The notes beneath the pieces are model-generated. The model saw only the letters and a program-made list of their open reading frames with translations. It did no database searches and was not told the origin of the DNA. From assembly GCF_000338875.1 (NCBI RefSeq), contig NZ_AOMO01000027.1, positions 62,001-126,000 of the forward strand: a stretch of 64,000 nt of DNA. The letters run 5' to 3'. The position numbers were made by a program, and so were the translations under genes. The first letter of the stretch is position 1. Each line of letters opens with the position of its first letter. This DNA comes from Vibrio mimicus CAIM 602 (lineage in GTDB: Bacteria > Pseudomonadota > Gammaproteobacteria > Enterobacterales > Vibrionaceae). Below are positions 8,406 to 17,178 of the stretch, piece by piece.

Positions 8406-9620
8406 TTAACCGATGAATTTTCCGATAAAGTTTTGGATATTGCTGAAGCTAGACACGGCCATCACCACCACAATCAGTGCACCAATTGCGGTCAGGTAAA
8501 CCGGATGCTTGTAGTCACCGACAATATTTTTGCGACGCGTTGCCGCCAGAACGAAACCAAGCACCACGGGTAGGATAATACTGTTAACCAGACCTGCCAA
8601 CATCAGCAGAAGGATTGGCATGTTCATCATCACTGTGCCAACGCTGGTCAGGATAATAAAGCCGACACACCATGCTTTCTCATTGCGGGCAACCACTGGG
8701 AATAGAGTTTTTATGAGTGAAATGGCCATGTAAGAGTTGCCGACAACAGAAGTGATCGAGGCAACAAACAGCACCAAACCAAAAATGAAATAACCGATTT
8801 CCCCCGCACCCTGACGGAATGCGTCTGCTGCTGGGTTTGCATTATCCAGTACCGCGCCTGTCGCAATCACACCGAATACCGCCATAAACAGCAAGATACG
8901 AATCACCACAGCGATTGAAATGCCTGCCCAAGCGGCTTTCTTGATGTGTTCAACGTTGTTGTCACCTTGAAGCCCCACATCAACCAGACGTTGAGCGCCC
9001 GTGTAGTAGCCACCCACGGCACCACCAACGATGGTTAAGGTTGGTAGCAGCAGGCTTCCCATATCCATTGGCATGACTGCCGCCGCTAGGGTGTCGCCCA
9101 TTGGAGGCAGGCTAGTCATGGCTACATAGGCAATCAAGACAATCATGAACAGACCTAGATAGCGCGCCATCTGATCCATGCGCTTTGACGCGTTATGGAC
9201 AACAAAGAGTAAACAGCCCACTACGCCAGTAAACAAGGCTCCCCAAGTGGTATCCACGCCAGTTAGGACATTGATACCCAGCGCGGCACCACTTACGTTA
9301 CCGAAGTTGAACGCCACTGCGCCCAGTGCCAACAGTACACCGATAAAGTAACCCGCTCCCGGAGCAATCTTGTTGGCAATGTCTTGGATACGCAGACCCG
9401 AGACACCCACAATGCGCCATAGGTTCATGACGATACCAAAGGTGATGAAGATAGAAGCGAACACCGGGAATGCCATGTCGACTTTGTAGATGTTGGTAAA
9501 TACTGCGGTTTGCGTTAAAAAACCCGGGCCAACGGAAGTCGTAGCCATTAGGAAAGCGACGCTGAAGATGGCCTTGGATTGCCAATCAGTCTTGAGCTGA
9601 GTGTGTGCTTTGGTGGTCAT
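8406..9620 (-). CDS. Divergent Nramp-family transporter lacking canonical metal-binding motifs
   Basis: A 404-residue protein with about 11 membrane helices and Nramp-type order. In classical Nramp metal carriers, helix 1 has DPGN and helix 6 has MPH as metal ligands. Here helix 1 reads SVGPGF, with no Asp and no Asn, and helix 6 reads VGGAVGGYYTGAQ, with no Met-Pro-His. So although it would be labelled a divalent-metal transporter by family, the residues that bind the metal are absent, and the substrate is probably different. It belongs with the divergent Nramp-like branch that includes Bacillus YcsG, by my recollection. A strong promoter and a folded leader of about 120 bases precede it, which suggests regulation at the RNA level. 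Confidence 0.8.
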   Translation of the reverse strand: MTTKAHTQLKTDWQSKAIFSVAFLMATTSVGPGFLTQTAVFTNIYKVDMAFPVFASIFITFGIVMNLWRIVGVSGLRIQDIANKIAPGAGYFIGVLLALGAVAFNFGNVSGAALGINVLTGVDTTWGALFTGVVGCLLFVVHNASKRMDQMARYLGLFMIVLIAYVAMTSLPPMGDTLAAAVMPMDMGSLLLPTLTIVGGAVGGYYTGAQRLVDVGLQGDNNVEHIKKAAWAGISIAVVIRILLFMAVFGVIATGAVLDNANPAADAFRQGAGEIGYFIFGLVLFVASITSVVGNSYMAISLIKTLFPVVARNEKAWCVGFIILTSVGTVMMNMPILLLMLAGLVNSIILPVVLGFVLAATRRKNIVGDYKHPVYLTAIGALIVVVMAVSSFSNIQNFIGKFIG

Positions 9621-9743
9621 GCCGAATCTCGATTTTTGTTGTCTCTCTATTTATAAAAAAAGGAAAGACAACTGACCGGGATCAGCTGGCGGGAGCCGTT
9701 AAGCTCTTGAAAAGTCGAGCCTTTGCGGCTTCGTTTTTGCTGG
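9621..9743 (-). ncRNA. Structured 5' leader of the Nramp-like gene, riboswitch candidate
   Basis: Between the predicted start of transcription (about 9743) and the ATG at 9620 the minus strand can form several helices in order: AGCC-GCAAA-GGCT, GAGC-UUAACG-GCUC, AGCUGA-UCCCGG-UCAGUU (with a G-U pair), and a long hairpin GUUGUCUUUC / GAGAGACAAC close to the start codon. The last hairpin could switch with the earlier ones to hide or free the start region. I could not match it to a known riboswitch class. This is a reading of base-pairing by eye; no folding program or covariation test was run. Confidence 0.4.
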
Positions 9744-9749
9744 GCGCAA

Positions 9750-9778
9750 ATACTAGAGAGTAAGGCAGGTGATGTCAA
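9750..9778 (-). promoter_or_regulatory. Sigma-70 promoter of the Nramp-like gene
   Basis: A consensus TTGACA (9778-9773) is followed after exactly 17 bases by TAGTAT (9755-9750) on the minus strand. The start of transcription would lie near 9743, leaving a leader of about 120 bases. Confidence 0.75.
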
Positions 9779-9979
9779 TCACTAAAATCAATAAATTTAG
9801 TGAGGTTGTTACTCGGTTATCTTTTTCCGTTGGCAATAATACCGATGGCGACAGTGCTTTGTCCTGTCATTTCACACTGTTTGGTGATGGTTGTAAGCAC
9901 TTGATTCATTGGAAAAGTGGCACGCTAACGTTGCCACTTTTCAGAGAGGTATCTTCGTTTACGCTTGTCTATGTGATTC
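9779..9979. other. Spacer between the glgX terminator region and the Nramp-like promoter
   Basis: Together with the leader this makes a 359-bp non-coding gap (9621-9979). Apart from the promoter, leader and terminator listed separately, nothing is supported. A frame of 84 codons at 9769-10023 on the plus strand runs into glgX and looks like chance. Confidence 0.5.
9913..9941 (-). terminator. Stem-loop terminator after glgX
   Basis: AAAAGTGGCA (9913-9922) pairs with TGCCACTTTT (9932-9941) around a nine-base loop, 39 bases after the glgX stop. The A and T ends let it work on either strand. Confidence 0.7.
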
Positions 9980-11950
9980 TCAAGCGTGTTTTTTCTTCGG
10001 CTGGTAGTACAAAATCGACATAGATACCGGGAGCTGCAATATTTCCCCTTCCGCATGACCGGGTTGAGCATGGCGCATATTGGTATCACAGATCAAACAC
10101 CAATCTTGTTGGCATTCGTTCGGCAGTGTAAATCGTGCTGGGGCGCTGGTTTGGTTGATCAAATACAGCATTTCAGGACCATCACTACCAATCCCGATAT
10201 GTAGTGCGACAGAAGAAAGGCGGTTCCAATCATCCATTTCCATCGGCTTGCCGTCCACCCGACGCCACGCAATACGGTTATTGTTGCGATTCTCACCGCT
10301 GAAAGCGCGAATAAAAGGCACCATGTAGGTTTGCCGAGCCGCAACCATACCAGCCAGCCATTCACGAAAGTCTTGTTTGGTTTCGTTACTCTCCCAGTTC
10401 AACCAACTGATGTCGTTATCCTGACAGTAAGCGTTATTGTTGCCCTTTTGGGTATGGGAAAGAACATCGGCAGTGACAATATGTGGAATGCCAAAAGCAA
10501 ACAGCAAGCTGGCCATAAAGTTGCGTTTTTGCCGCTCGCGGGTAGCGCGGATCACAATACTGTCGGTATCACCTTCAAACCCGTAGTTGTCTGAGCGGTT
10601 GTCACCGTGGCCATCGCGGTTTTGTTCGCCATTCGCTTCGTTATGTTTGTGCTTGTAGGACACCAAATCTTGTAAGGTGAAACCATCATGATAAGTGATG
10701 TAATTGACGGTGAGCTTGTAAGGCCAGTTGGCGGCACTGTACAAGTCACGTGAGCCCATAAGACGGGTTGCAAACTCTTTCAAAAAACCGAGATCGCCAC
10801 GCCAGAAGCTGCGCGTAATATCGCGAAGTTTGTCGTTGGTTTCGTTCCAACCAAAAGGGAAATTTCCTACTTGGTAGCCATTCGGGCCAATATCCCAAGG
10901 CTCGGCGATCAATTTCATTTCACGCAGCACAGGATCCTGCGCGACCGCTTTGAAAAAAGCGGCTTCTTTGCTGAATTCATCCCCTCGACGGCCGAGTGTG
11001 GCAGCCAAATCAAAACGGAAACCGTCAATGTGATATTCCGTCACCCAGCAGCGTAGGGTATCCATTACCAGATTCAGCGCAGCTTGATACGAGAGATCGA
11101 CCGTATTGCCACACCCGGTGTAATTGGCGTAGTTCTCGCCATGATGTAGGTAGTAGTTTGGATCGAGAGCTTTAAGGTTAAAGACAGCGCCGTTTGCTCC
11201 ACCTTCGGCGGTATGGTTATAAACCACATCCAGAATGACTTGAATTCCGTTGCGATGAAGTTCGCGAATGGTGGTTTTCAGCTCGTTAACTGCATCTTTA
11301 CTTGCATAACGAGGATCTGGTGCCATAAACACATAGGGGTTATAGCCCCAGTAATTAACTTTGCCACTCTCCAGCAAATGCGGTTCATGCATACAAGCGG
11401 CAATCGGTAACAACTGCAGCGTATTGATGTTCTGCTGGCGATAAAAATTGAGCATCGGCTCGCTCACCAAGCCTAAATATTTACCACGCAGTGCGCTATC
11501 AACTTGTGGATTTAATTGAGTTAAGCCTTTGACATGGGTTTCAAACAGCACCATTTCATCGCGCGCGATGTTGGGTTTAGCCACATTTTGCCAGTCAAAT
11601 TGAATATCCGTGACTACACATTTGGGAAGATCAAAACTTTTATGGCTGTCAAACGGAGGCTCGTAGTGTAACGGGCCTTCTAAGGCACGAGCGTAGGGAT
11701 CAGAAATATAATGCAACTCGTCATCGAGCTGAATTAAAAAACCGTATTTCTGTCCGGCACGAATACCAGAAAGATAAGTGTGTTTAATTCCCGCGTATTC
11801 CTGCTCAAGCTGATGAGTTTCATAACTGCCATCAGCGTGAAACAGAGCCAATAAAATATGTTTATTGGCTGGCGAATAAATGGCGAAGTTACAACCCTCA
11901 GTATCGAGTGTTGCCCCTAATGGGAAAGGCGTTGACAGGTTCATTTTCAT
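9980..11950 (-). CDS. glgX: Glycogen debranching enzyme (isoamylase type, GlgX)
   Basis: A 656-residue GH13 enzyme that would cleave alpha-1,6 branch points of glycogen or limit dextrins. An N-terminal beta-sandwich domain (about 1-110) precedes the TIM barrel, with DVVYNH at 241-246, the nucleophile Asp314 in FRFDLA, the acid Glu350 in AEPWD and the transition-state residues HD at 421-422. The length matches E. coli GlgX (657). It starts at MKMNL; the next in-frame ATG is two codons on. It is divergent from the maltoporin gene across a region with four MalT-type boxes, so in this organism it may belong to the maltose regulon rather than a glycogen operon. No other glg gene lies nearby. Confidence 0.92.
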   Translation of the reverse strand: MKMNLSTPFPLGATLDTEGCNFAIYSPANKHILLALFHADGSYETHQLEQEYAGIKHTYLSGIRAGQKYGFLIQLDDELHYISDPYARALEGPLHYEPPFDSHKSFDLPKCVVTDIQFDWQNVAKPNIARDEMVLFETHVKGLTQLNPQVDSALRGKYLGLVSEPMLNFYRQQNINTLQLLPIAACMHEPHLLESGKVNYWGYNPYVFMAPDPRYASKDAVNELKTTIRELHRNGIQVILDVVYNHTAEGGANGAVFNLKALDPNYYLHHGENYANYTGCGNTVDLSYQAALNLVMDTLRCWVTEYHIDGFRFDLAATLGRRGDEFSKEAAFFKAVAQDPVLREMKLIAEPWDIGPNGYQVGNFPFGWNETNDKLRDITRSFWRGDLGFLKEFATRLMGSRDLYSAANWPYKLTVNYITYHDGFTLQDLVSYKHKHNEANGEQNRDGHGDNRSDNYGFEGDTDSIVIRATRERQKRNFMASLLFAFGIPHIVTADVLSHTQKGNNNAYCQDNDISWLNWESNETKQDFREWLAGMVAARQTYMVPFIRAFSGENRNNNRIAWRRVDGKPMEMDDWNRLSSVALHIGIGSDGPEMLYLINQTSAPARFTLPNECQQDWCLICDTNMRHAQPGHAEGEILQLPVSMSILYYQPKKKHA

Positions 11951-12123
11951 TTTTAATCGTTGTTTTAGCGCACCACTGCTTTAAGTAAAAGGCTTTGCTA
12001 GCCTCAGGTCAAGCGCATGGTCACAAATATTTCTTTGTAATTTTATTTCATTTTTATGAACGATTTAGGGCTGAAAAGTGATCGTGAAAACACTTTGTAT
12101 TGGGTTATTTAGAAAGTGGGTAA

Positions 12124-12133
12124 CCTACTCCCC
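12124..12133 (-). promoter_or_regulatory. MalT-type box 1
   Basis: On the minus strand it reads GGGGAGTAGG, nine of ten matches to the enteric MalT box GGGGA(T/G)GAGG. It is the box nearest glgX and the most distant from the maltoporin start. Confidence 0.55.
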
Positions 12134-12188
12134 CCAAATAACGTGATCTAAGCTTTAAAAACAGCATACTGTAATTTTTCTCATCCTT

Positions 12189-12198
12189 TCTCCTCCCC
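12189..12198 (-). promoter_or_regulatory. MalT-type box 2
   Basis: On the minus strand it reads GGGGAGGAGA, nine of ten matches to the MalT box. It forms part of a close cluster with boxes 3 and 4. Confidence 0.6.
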
Positions 12199-12211
12199 CT
12201 TAAATAAAAGT

Positions 12212-12221
12212 AGGGTGGAGG
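12212..12221 (+). promoter_or_regulatory. MalT-type box 3
   Basis: The plus strand reads AGGGTGGAGG, eight of ten matches to the MalT box, opposite in orientation to its neighbours. Confidence 0.45.
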
Positions 12222-12234
12222 AAGTGCCTTTATT

Positions 12235-12244
12235 CCTCCTCACG
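12235..12244 (-). promoter_or_regulatory. MalT-type box 4
   Basis: On the minus strand it reads CGTGAGGAGG, eight of ten matches to the MalT box. It is the box nearest the maltoporin gene. Confidence 0.45.
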
Positions 12245-12382
12245 TAAGCTCACCACAGTTGAAACAACTGGGGATTCGTTCCCATCTTACCTCTCTTTTT
12301 ATGCTGCCAACTTTCTGCCTTTGGGGGCTCGACAGAAAAGAGTGTGAAGAATCTAAAATAAAAACCCTAAATGGAGTTAACG

Positions 12383-13567
12383 ATGAAAAAAGTAAGTGTA
12401 ATTGCTGCCGCAGTGGCTGCAACGCTCGCAGCTGGTTCTGCTTTCGCTGTCGATTTCAATGGCTACTTCCGTGCTGGTACTGGGATCAGTGGTAATGGTG
12501 ATGCGGATATCGCTTTTCAAAAAAATGGTATTGGTCGCCTCGGTAACGAAAACGACAACTACTATGAATTCGGTTTTTCTGAAGAGCTGAAAACCGGCGA
12601 TCAAACATGGAAAATCGACTCCATGTTGGCAAAAGGTGATGAAGGTAAAGCGGGTTGGGAAGATAGCAACGCAATCAACGTAGCCCAATTCAACGTGCAA
12701 GCGAAAGGTCTGCTGGCTTCTGACAAAGAAGCGGTTCTATGGGCTGGTAAGCGTTACTACCAACGTAAAGATATCCACATCACGGACTTCTACTTCCTGA
12801 ACACTTCTGGCACCGGTGGTGGTATCGAAAACCTTTCTATCGGTAACCAAAAGCTGTCTGTTGCTCTGCTCCAAGATGGTGAAACAACTAACTCTTCTGG
12901 CTACATTTTTGATGCTCGTCTAGCGAACATCGGTCTGTGGGAAAATGCGACACTTGAGCTGGCTGTGGCATACAACTTCGCAACCGAAAAAGACAACAAA
13001 ACTGAAGCCGCTGACGATGGCGTAATGGGTACTGCGATTCTGCACCAAGGTCTGAGCAATGGTTTTAACCAAACTGTATTCCAATACGGTACAGCAGGTT
13101 ACGGCGCTCAAATGGCTAACTTCTGGGGTGCAGGTGCTTATTATGGTCGTGGTTCTGCTGACAACAACGATGCTAACGGCTTCCGTCTGTTGAACTGGGG
13201 TGTGGTTAACCTAGGCGAAGCGTGGGAAATGGGCCACCAATTGGCTTACCTGTCAGGTTCTGACATCGGCACAGCGAAAGCGGATATCGATCAATACTCT
13301 GTTGTTGTACGCCCAATGTACAAGTGGAACGACACTATGCGTACTGTGTTTGAAGCAGGTTACAACAGCGGCGACAACGACAAAGGCGAAGACTTTGAAT
13401 ACAGCAAGTTCACCGTAGCTCAAGCATGGGCAATGGGTAACAGCTTCTGGGCTCGTCCTGAACTGCGTGTTTACGGCTCATACCTGACTGACCACGAAGG
13501 TACAACTTTTGGCAGCAAAGGTGATTCAGACTTCGTTATGGGTATCCAAGTTGAAGCTTGGTGGTAA
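12383..13567 (+). CDS. ompS: Maltoporin (LamB/OmpS family)
   Basis: An outer-membrane sugar porin of 394 residues. A signal peptide of about 22 residues (ending GSAFA) leads into VDFNGYFRAG, the typical LamB N-terminus, and the chain ends with an aromatic residue (VEAWW) as beta-barrel porins do for insertion by BAM. It would form a trimer for uptake of maltose and maltodextrins. The ATG at 12383 follows GGAG by seven bases and is preferred over one at 12371. MalT-type boxes lie upstream, a terminator follows, and malM comes next, as in the enteric lamB-malM pair. The symbol ompS is the V. cholerae name. Confidence 0.9.
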   Translation: MKKVSVIAAAVAATLAAGSAFAVDFNGYFRAGTGISGNGDADIAFQKNGIGRLGNENDNYYEFGFSEELKTGDQTWKIDSMLAKGDEGKAGWEDSNAINVAQFNVQAKGLLASDKEAVLWAGKRYYQRKDIHITDFYFLNTSGTGGGIENLSIGNQKLSVALLQDGETTNSSGYIFDARLANIGLWENATLELAVAYNFATEKDNKTEAADDGVMGTAILHQGLSNGFNQTVFQYGTAGYGAQMANFWGAGAYYGRGSADNNDANGFRLLNWGVVNLGEAWEMGHQLAYLSGSDIGTAKADIDQYSVVVRPMYKWNDTMRTVFEAGYNSGDNDKGEDFEYSKFTVAQAWAMGNSFWARPELRVYGSYLTDHEGTTFGSKGDSDFVMGIQVEAWW

Positions 13568-13605
13568 TCAACCCACTTGCTCTTAATATCTATTGTCCAT
13601 AAGCC

Positions 13606-13636
13606 AAATAGCCGATGTTGATCGGCTATTTTTTTC
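13606..13636 (+). terminator. Terminator after the maltoporin gene
   Basis: AAATAGCCGAT (13606-13616) pairs with ATCGGCTATTT (13621-13631) around a GTTG loop and is followed by a T run. It would reduce read-through into malM. Confidence 0.85.
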
Positions 13637-13659
13637 AAGGTTCATACGCTTACTCATTG

Positions 13660-13682
13660 CCACACCAAGTAGTTTGGGTATA
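13660..13682 (+). repeat. Dispersed intergenic repeat, copy 1
   Basis: Contains the core AAGTAGTTTGGGTAT (13667-13681). The same core occurs in three more intergenic gaps of this window, always on the plus strand. Confidence 0.6.
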
Positions 13683-13762
13683 CCGCACATATTTGCTGCG
13701 TTGTGGTTTCTCGCAAATGGGTTTGGTGAGAATCTTTAAAAAAATGATAAAAAGGAGTCGTT

Positions 13763-14598
13763 ATGGTGTTGAGAGCCTTATTACTAGGGGGATGTATTGC
13801 TTTAGCTGGTTGTCAGAGCACGACAGTGATTGAGCAAGCACAACCTAACGCTGGGCAAGAAGTTCAGCAGGTTGGTCAATTACAAGCGACCAAAGTGAAA
13901 TTACCTAGCACAACCAAGGTGGCTCTGACCGCGGAGACGCAGTATTTGCGTAACTCACAGATCAGCAGCCCGGTTGCATTGTTTGAAATTCCGGCCGATC
14001 GCGGGCAAATGACTCTCACCATTACCAGTGAAATCGGTGACTCGGTATTTTACCCACATGTGATGATTGTTGATGCGCAAGGCCAAGTGTGGAGTCTTAC
14101 GAAGATGTGGTGTTTGAGTACCGTAAACCACGTTTGCATTTGGGCAATCGCTTAGTCGCTGAATTGGATTTCTACCCACCTCAAGGCTACAAATCCCTGT
14201 TTGTTTTGGTTTACACCCAACAGCAAGATTTACAAGAGGTGACTTATGTTGCGCATCCAGCCAGAATTGATGCTGAGGCGCGTGGTAACTATCTGCCTGA
14301 AGTGAAAGACATTCCGGTACCCCATATATTAACGGGTACGATTGAGTTGGATGTGTCTGGCCCATCCTTCCTTTCTTTTGTACGCAGTGAAGATCGCCCA
14401 ACTGCGACGTCAACTGACGCCGCAAAAACGCAGCTTCAAGTTCAACCTGATACTCAAACCTACTATTTCTCATCGATTGAACGCGCAGTGGCCGCGAACG
14501 ATTTACCCAAAGCGCTCAGCTTGTTAGATGAAGCAAAGGCCCTCGGTATTGAAGGAGCACAAGAGGTGTTTATCAAAGCGGTTAACGCTCGCAAATAA
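13763..14598 (+). pseudogene. malM: Maltose operon periplasmic protein MalM, one-base frameshift
   Basis: The gene starts at 13763 behind AAGGAG and encodes a lipoprotein signal (MVLRALLLGG..LAGC, Cys17). The first frame runs out of register near 14087-14091; a second frame continues to 14598 with ESYEDVVFEYRKPRL and the rest of the MalM fold. Restoring one G (GTGTGG to GTGGTGG) joins them into about 278 residues, a little shorter than E. coli MalM (306). MalM is a periplasmic protein of the maltose regulon whose exact task is not settled. As given the protein is cut in the middle. The neighbour upstream is the maltoporin, as in enterics. Confidence 0.8.
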
Positions 14599-14611
14599 CC
14601 ACATCGACAAA

Positions 14612-14646
14612 CAAAAATGGGTGGAGGATCTCCACCCATTTTTTAT
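14612..14646 (+). terminator. Terminator after malM
   Basis: AAAATGGGTGGAG (14614-14626) pairs with CTCCACCCATTTT (14630-14642) around a three-base loop, with T residues after. Confidence 0.88.
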
Positions 14647-14750
14647 CGCACATAGTTTCTAAGTTAGATGTAAAGTACAATTCAACACATCTTTTATTTT
14701 TGCTCGGCACAACGTGTCGTGGCAAAGGCGGTCACCCAGTTAGAGAAACT

Positions 14751-15905
14751 ATGAATATTATTGGAATTGCGATTGGCGCTACAGGGTTAACACTGATTCT
14801 GGCTTTTGTCTGGATGATTGTGCTATCCGTAAGACGTAAGCGACTGGAAGCAGAACGCAAAGCCAGAGAAGAGGCGTATCGCAAAGCCTTGGAACGCAAC
14901 CGAGAGCAAGAACGCAAAGAGCGTTTGTTTAAAGCTGAATCCGGTCACATTCCAACCATTCTCTTTTTAGCCAAAGAAGCCGAACGCAGCAGCTTAAAAG
15001 AAGCGCTGTTTTGGTATGAAAAAGCCGCTCATCTCGACAACATTCCCGCTATGTATGGCATTGTGCGAGTCTGTCAGCGCATCCGTGAAGATGTGATTGC
15101 GAAAGAGAAAGCCAAATTTTGGCAAACTTGTGTGCGTGGCGTGGAAGGGGATATGGCCTCCAAATTCGAAACGGGCATGGCTTGGTTGTATGGTCGCGGA
15201 ATTGAAGTCAATGTGTCTAAAGGGATTGGTTTCATTCAAGAAGCGGCAGAAGCTAATTTTATTGATGCCATTCTCTTTATGGGTAGTTGGTGTGTCTCGA
15301 AAGATAACATTGCGCCAACTCCTGCGGATTCGACCTTTTGGTACAGCAAAGCCGCTAACATGGGCAGTGCGGAAGGCATGATGCGCTTAGGGCTAAACTT
15401 GCTGCATGGCATTGGTGGCACCAGTGATTTTCCAATGGCTTGCTACTGGTTAGAGCGGGCTTCTGAAAAAGGCCATCCGGAAGCCATGTACCATGCTGGG
15501 GAAGCTTGGATTGATCGCAGCGCTCATGGCAATGCAATTGCGTATATTTGGCTGTTTCTTTCGGCATCAATGGGGTATGAACAGGCGAAAAACTTGCGTG
15601 ACATGATTGGCGGAAGAATGGGCGTTGAATCCATTGTTGGCCTGCAAGCATTAGCTAAACCGCTACAACGCAAACTGACTACGGGCACGGTGACCAAGCA
15701 TTCGATGATTCGAGCGCTCAATAAGTTGTACAAACGCCAGATTCCAATCCCGACAAAAGGTGAAGTGATGGATCCGATTGCGGAACAAGAAATAGACTCT
15801 TTAATCGAATTAGGTTCGCATAATGAACTTGGTGATGTACCGCAAGAAGGGCAGGGTGAGCGCTTAGATTTTTCGCAAAGCATGATGGATAAAAGAACGC
15901 TGTAA
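14751..15905 (+). CDS. Membrane-anchored Sel1-repeat protein
   Basis: A 384-residue protein with one N-terminal membrane helix (about 3-27), a highly charged coiled-coil-like stretch rich in Arg, Glu and Lys (about 28-65), then a chain of helical Sel1/TPR-like repeats (about 75-290) recognised by phrases such as ALFWYEKAAHLDNIPAM, GMAWLYGRGIEV and MRLGLNLLHGIGG. The tail is acidic. Sel1 repeats usually bind other proteins. I take the ATG at 14751 because the predicted helix begins there; an in-frame codon at 14700 would add an unlikely leader. Nothing nearby fixes the partner. Confidence 0.7.
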   Translation: MNIIGIAIGATGLTLILAFVWMIVLSVRRKRLEAERKAREEAYRKALERNREQERKERLFKAESGHIPTILFLAKEAERSSLKEALFWYEKAAHLDNIPAMYGIVRVCQRIREDVIAKEKAKFWQTCVRGVEGDMASKFETGMAWLYGRGIEVNVSKGIGFIQEAAEANFIDAILFMGSWCVSKDNIAPTPADSTFWYSKAANMGSAEGMMRLGLNLLHGIGGTSDFPMACYWLERASEKGHPEAMYHAGEAWIDRSAHGNAIAYIWLFLSASMGYEQAKNLRDMIGGRMGVESIVGLQALAKPLQRKLTTGTVTKHSMIRALNKLYKRQIPIPTKGEVMDPIAEQEIDSLIELGSHNELGDVPQEGQGERLDFSQSMMDKRTL

Positions 15906-15949
15906 TTTTCTCGCTTACGAACTACCCCCACACCAGTAAATGCACCAAT

Positions 15950-15979
15950 AAAAACGCCCTGAATCTCAGGGCGTTTTTG
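15950..15979. terminator. Bidirectional terminator between the Sel1 gene and nagB
   Basis: AAAAACGCCCTGA (15950-15962) pairs with TCAGGGCGTTTTT (15966-15978) around a three-base loop; A and T runs on the two sides serve both convergent genes. Confidence 0.88.
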
Positions 15980-16001
15980 CAAGTTGGAAAACCAGCGTTG
16001 A

Positions 16002-16802
16002 TTAGAAACCTACGATGTTTTTCGCTTCGAGTTCAGTGAAATATTTAACAGTTTTCACTTTCAATTCTTGAGTTGATGGCTCATCACACACGATCACTGA
16101 CTTAGGATGCAGTTGCAGTGCAGAAACCGTCCATAGGTGGTTTACGCTGCCTTCTACTGCTGCTTGCAGTGCCTGGGCTTTGTTGTGACCAGTTACTAGG
16201 ATCATGATTTCTTGTGCATCTAACAGAGTGCCAACACCGATAGTCAGCGCGTATTTAGGCACTTGATTGATATCGCCATCGAAGAAACGTGAGTTCGCGA
16301 TACGAGTATCTTCCGTCAGAGTCTTAATACGGGTACGTGAAGACAGAGAAGATGCAGGCTCGTTGAACGCGATGTGGCCATCAATACCTACGCCGCCCAT
16401 GAACAGGTTGATCTTACCGTAAGACTTGATTTTGTCTTCGTAGCGTTTGCATTCTGCTTCGTGATCTTCAGTGTTGCCGTTCAGCAAATTGATGTTCTGT
16501 TCTTGAATATCAATGTGGTTGAAGAAGTTGTTGTACATGAATGAACGGTATGATTCTGGGTGATCGGCTGGCAGACCCACGTACTCATCCATGTTGAAAG
16601 TCACAACGTGTTTGAAGCTTACTTCACCAGCTTTGTGCATTTCGATCAGCGCTTTGTATGTTGTTAGTGGTGTGCCACCTGTTGGCAGACCAAGAACAAA
16701 TGGACGCTCAGCCGTCGGTTGAAACTCGTTGATGCGTTTAACAATGTGTGCTGCAGCCCATTTACCAACTTGCGCTGCCGCCTTCAGTGGGATAAGTCTC
16801 AT
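16002..16802 (-). CDS. nagB: Glucosamine-6-phosphate deaminase
   Basis: A 266-residue enzyme, the same length as E. coli NagB, that converts glucosamine-6-phosphate to fructose-6-phosphate and ammonia in amino-sugar breakdown, including chitin use. The catalytic residues fall at the expected numbers: Asp72 in FNMDEY, Asp141 and His143 in [11 protein letters not shown], and Glu148. The start MRLIPL is canonical. It stands alone here, without nagA or nagC next to it. An AT-rich inverted repeat about 100 bp upstream may be a NagC operator. Confidence 0.95.
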   Translation of the reverse strand: MRLIPLKAAAQVGKWAAAHIVKRINEFQPTAERPFVLGLPTGGTPLTTYKALIEMHKAGEVSFKHVVTFNMDEYVGLPADHPESYRSFMYNNFFNHIDIQEQNINLLNGNTEDHEAECKRYEDKIKSYGKINLFMGGVGIDGHIAFNEPASSLSSRTRIKTLTEDTRIANSRFFDGDINQVPKYALTIGVGTLLDAQEIMILVTGHNKAQALQAAVEGSVNHLWTVSALQLHPKSVIVCDEPSTQELKVKTVKYFTELEAKNIVGF

Positions 16803-16850
16803 GTATTGCCCCTAGATTTGCATTTATGATGTTTTGCTATCCCCTTCCTA

Positions 16851-16896
16851 CTTTAAGCTGCAGCACTTTTTTGGCTACATCAAGTAGTTTGGGTAC
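16851..16896 (+). repeat. Dispersed intergenic repeat, copy 2
   Basis: Contains AAGCTGCAGCAC followed after a short spacer by AAGTAGTTTGGGTA (16882-16895). The copy at 31096-31128 has the same two blocks with a shorter spacer. Confidence 0.6.
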
Positions 16897-16899
16897 ATG

Positions 16900-16920
16900 T
16901 TAATTTGCATTATAAAATAA
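16900..16920 (-). promoter_or_regulatory. Possible NagC operator upstream of nagB
   Basis: On the minus strand the site begins TTATTTT and ends AAATTAA, an imperfect AT-rich palindrome like the NagC sites of enteric nag genes. It is about 100 bp before the nagB start. The match is loose and was made by eye. Confidence 0.25.
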
Positions 16921-17178
16921 GTGATATCGAACTGCCATTGTTTTAGGTCAAAAAATTATAGTCTTGATAGTGCTTGGTCGCGAATAGGCGCATAACTGAC
17001 TGCATAATCTGCAAGGCTGTTTGTTTTGTCGACATCTTTTTCTTAGGTTGAACACGCAAAGTGACAAAAAATTTATGGACAAAATTAAGTAGATCTTTGA
17101 GCTAACGCAGACTACAAACTGGCAAGCAGAGGTCTTACTGACGATACTTAACATGGGCAGATATTGAGGGACAAGATC

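Larger units (their letters stand above)
11951..12382. promoter_or_regulatory. Divergent control region between glgX and the maltoporin
   Basis: A 432-bp non-coding region holding the four MalT-like boxes listed separately, all in the half nearer the maltoporin. I saw no clear RNA gene or open frame in it. The part next to glgX is AT-rich, as expected for a promoter. Confidence 0.6.
16803..17178. other. Intergenic region upstream of nagB, 376 bp
   Basis: The gap lies between nagB and the small plus-strand gene. It holds one dispersed-repeat copy (16851-16896) and the possible NagC site (16900-16920). The rest (16921-17178) has no feature I can support beyond the binding site of the gene at 17179. 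Confidence 0.5.

Noticed and set aside
9621..9743. Leader as a c-di-GMP (GEMM) riboswitch
   Set aside because: The CGCAAAGGC piece recalls GEMM, but the conserved CACGCACAGGGC block and the second-stem motif are missing.
9769..10023. 84-codon plus-strand frame between the Nramp-like and glgX genes
   Set aside because: It overlaps a promoter, a terminator and the glgX end and has no domain or convincing binding site.
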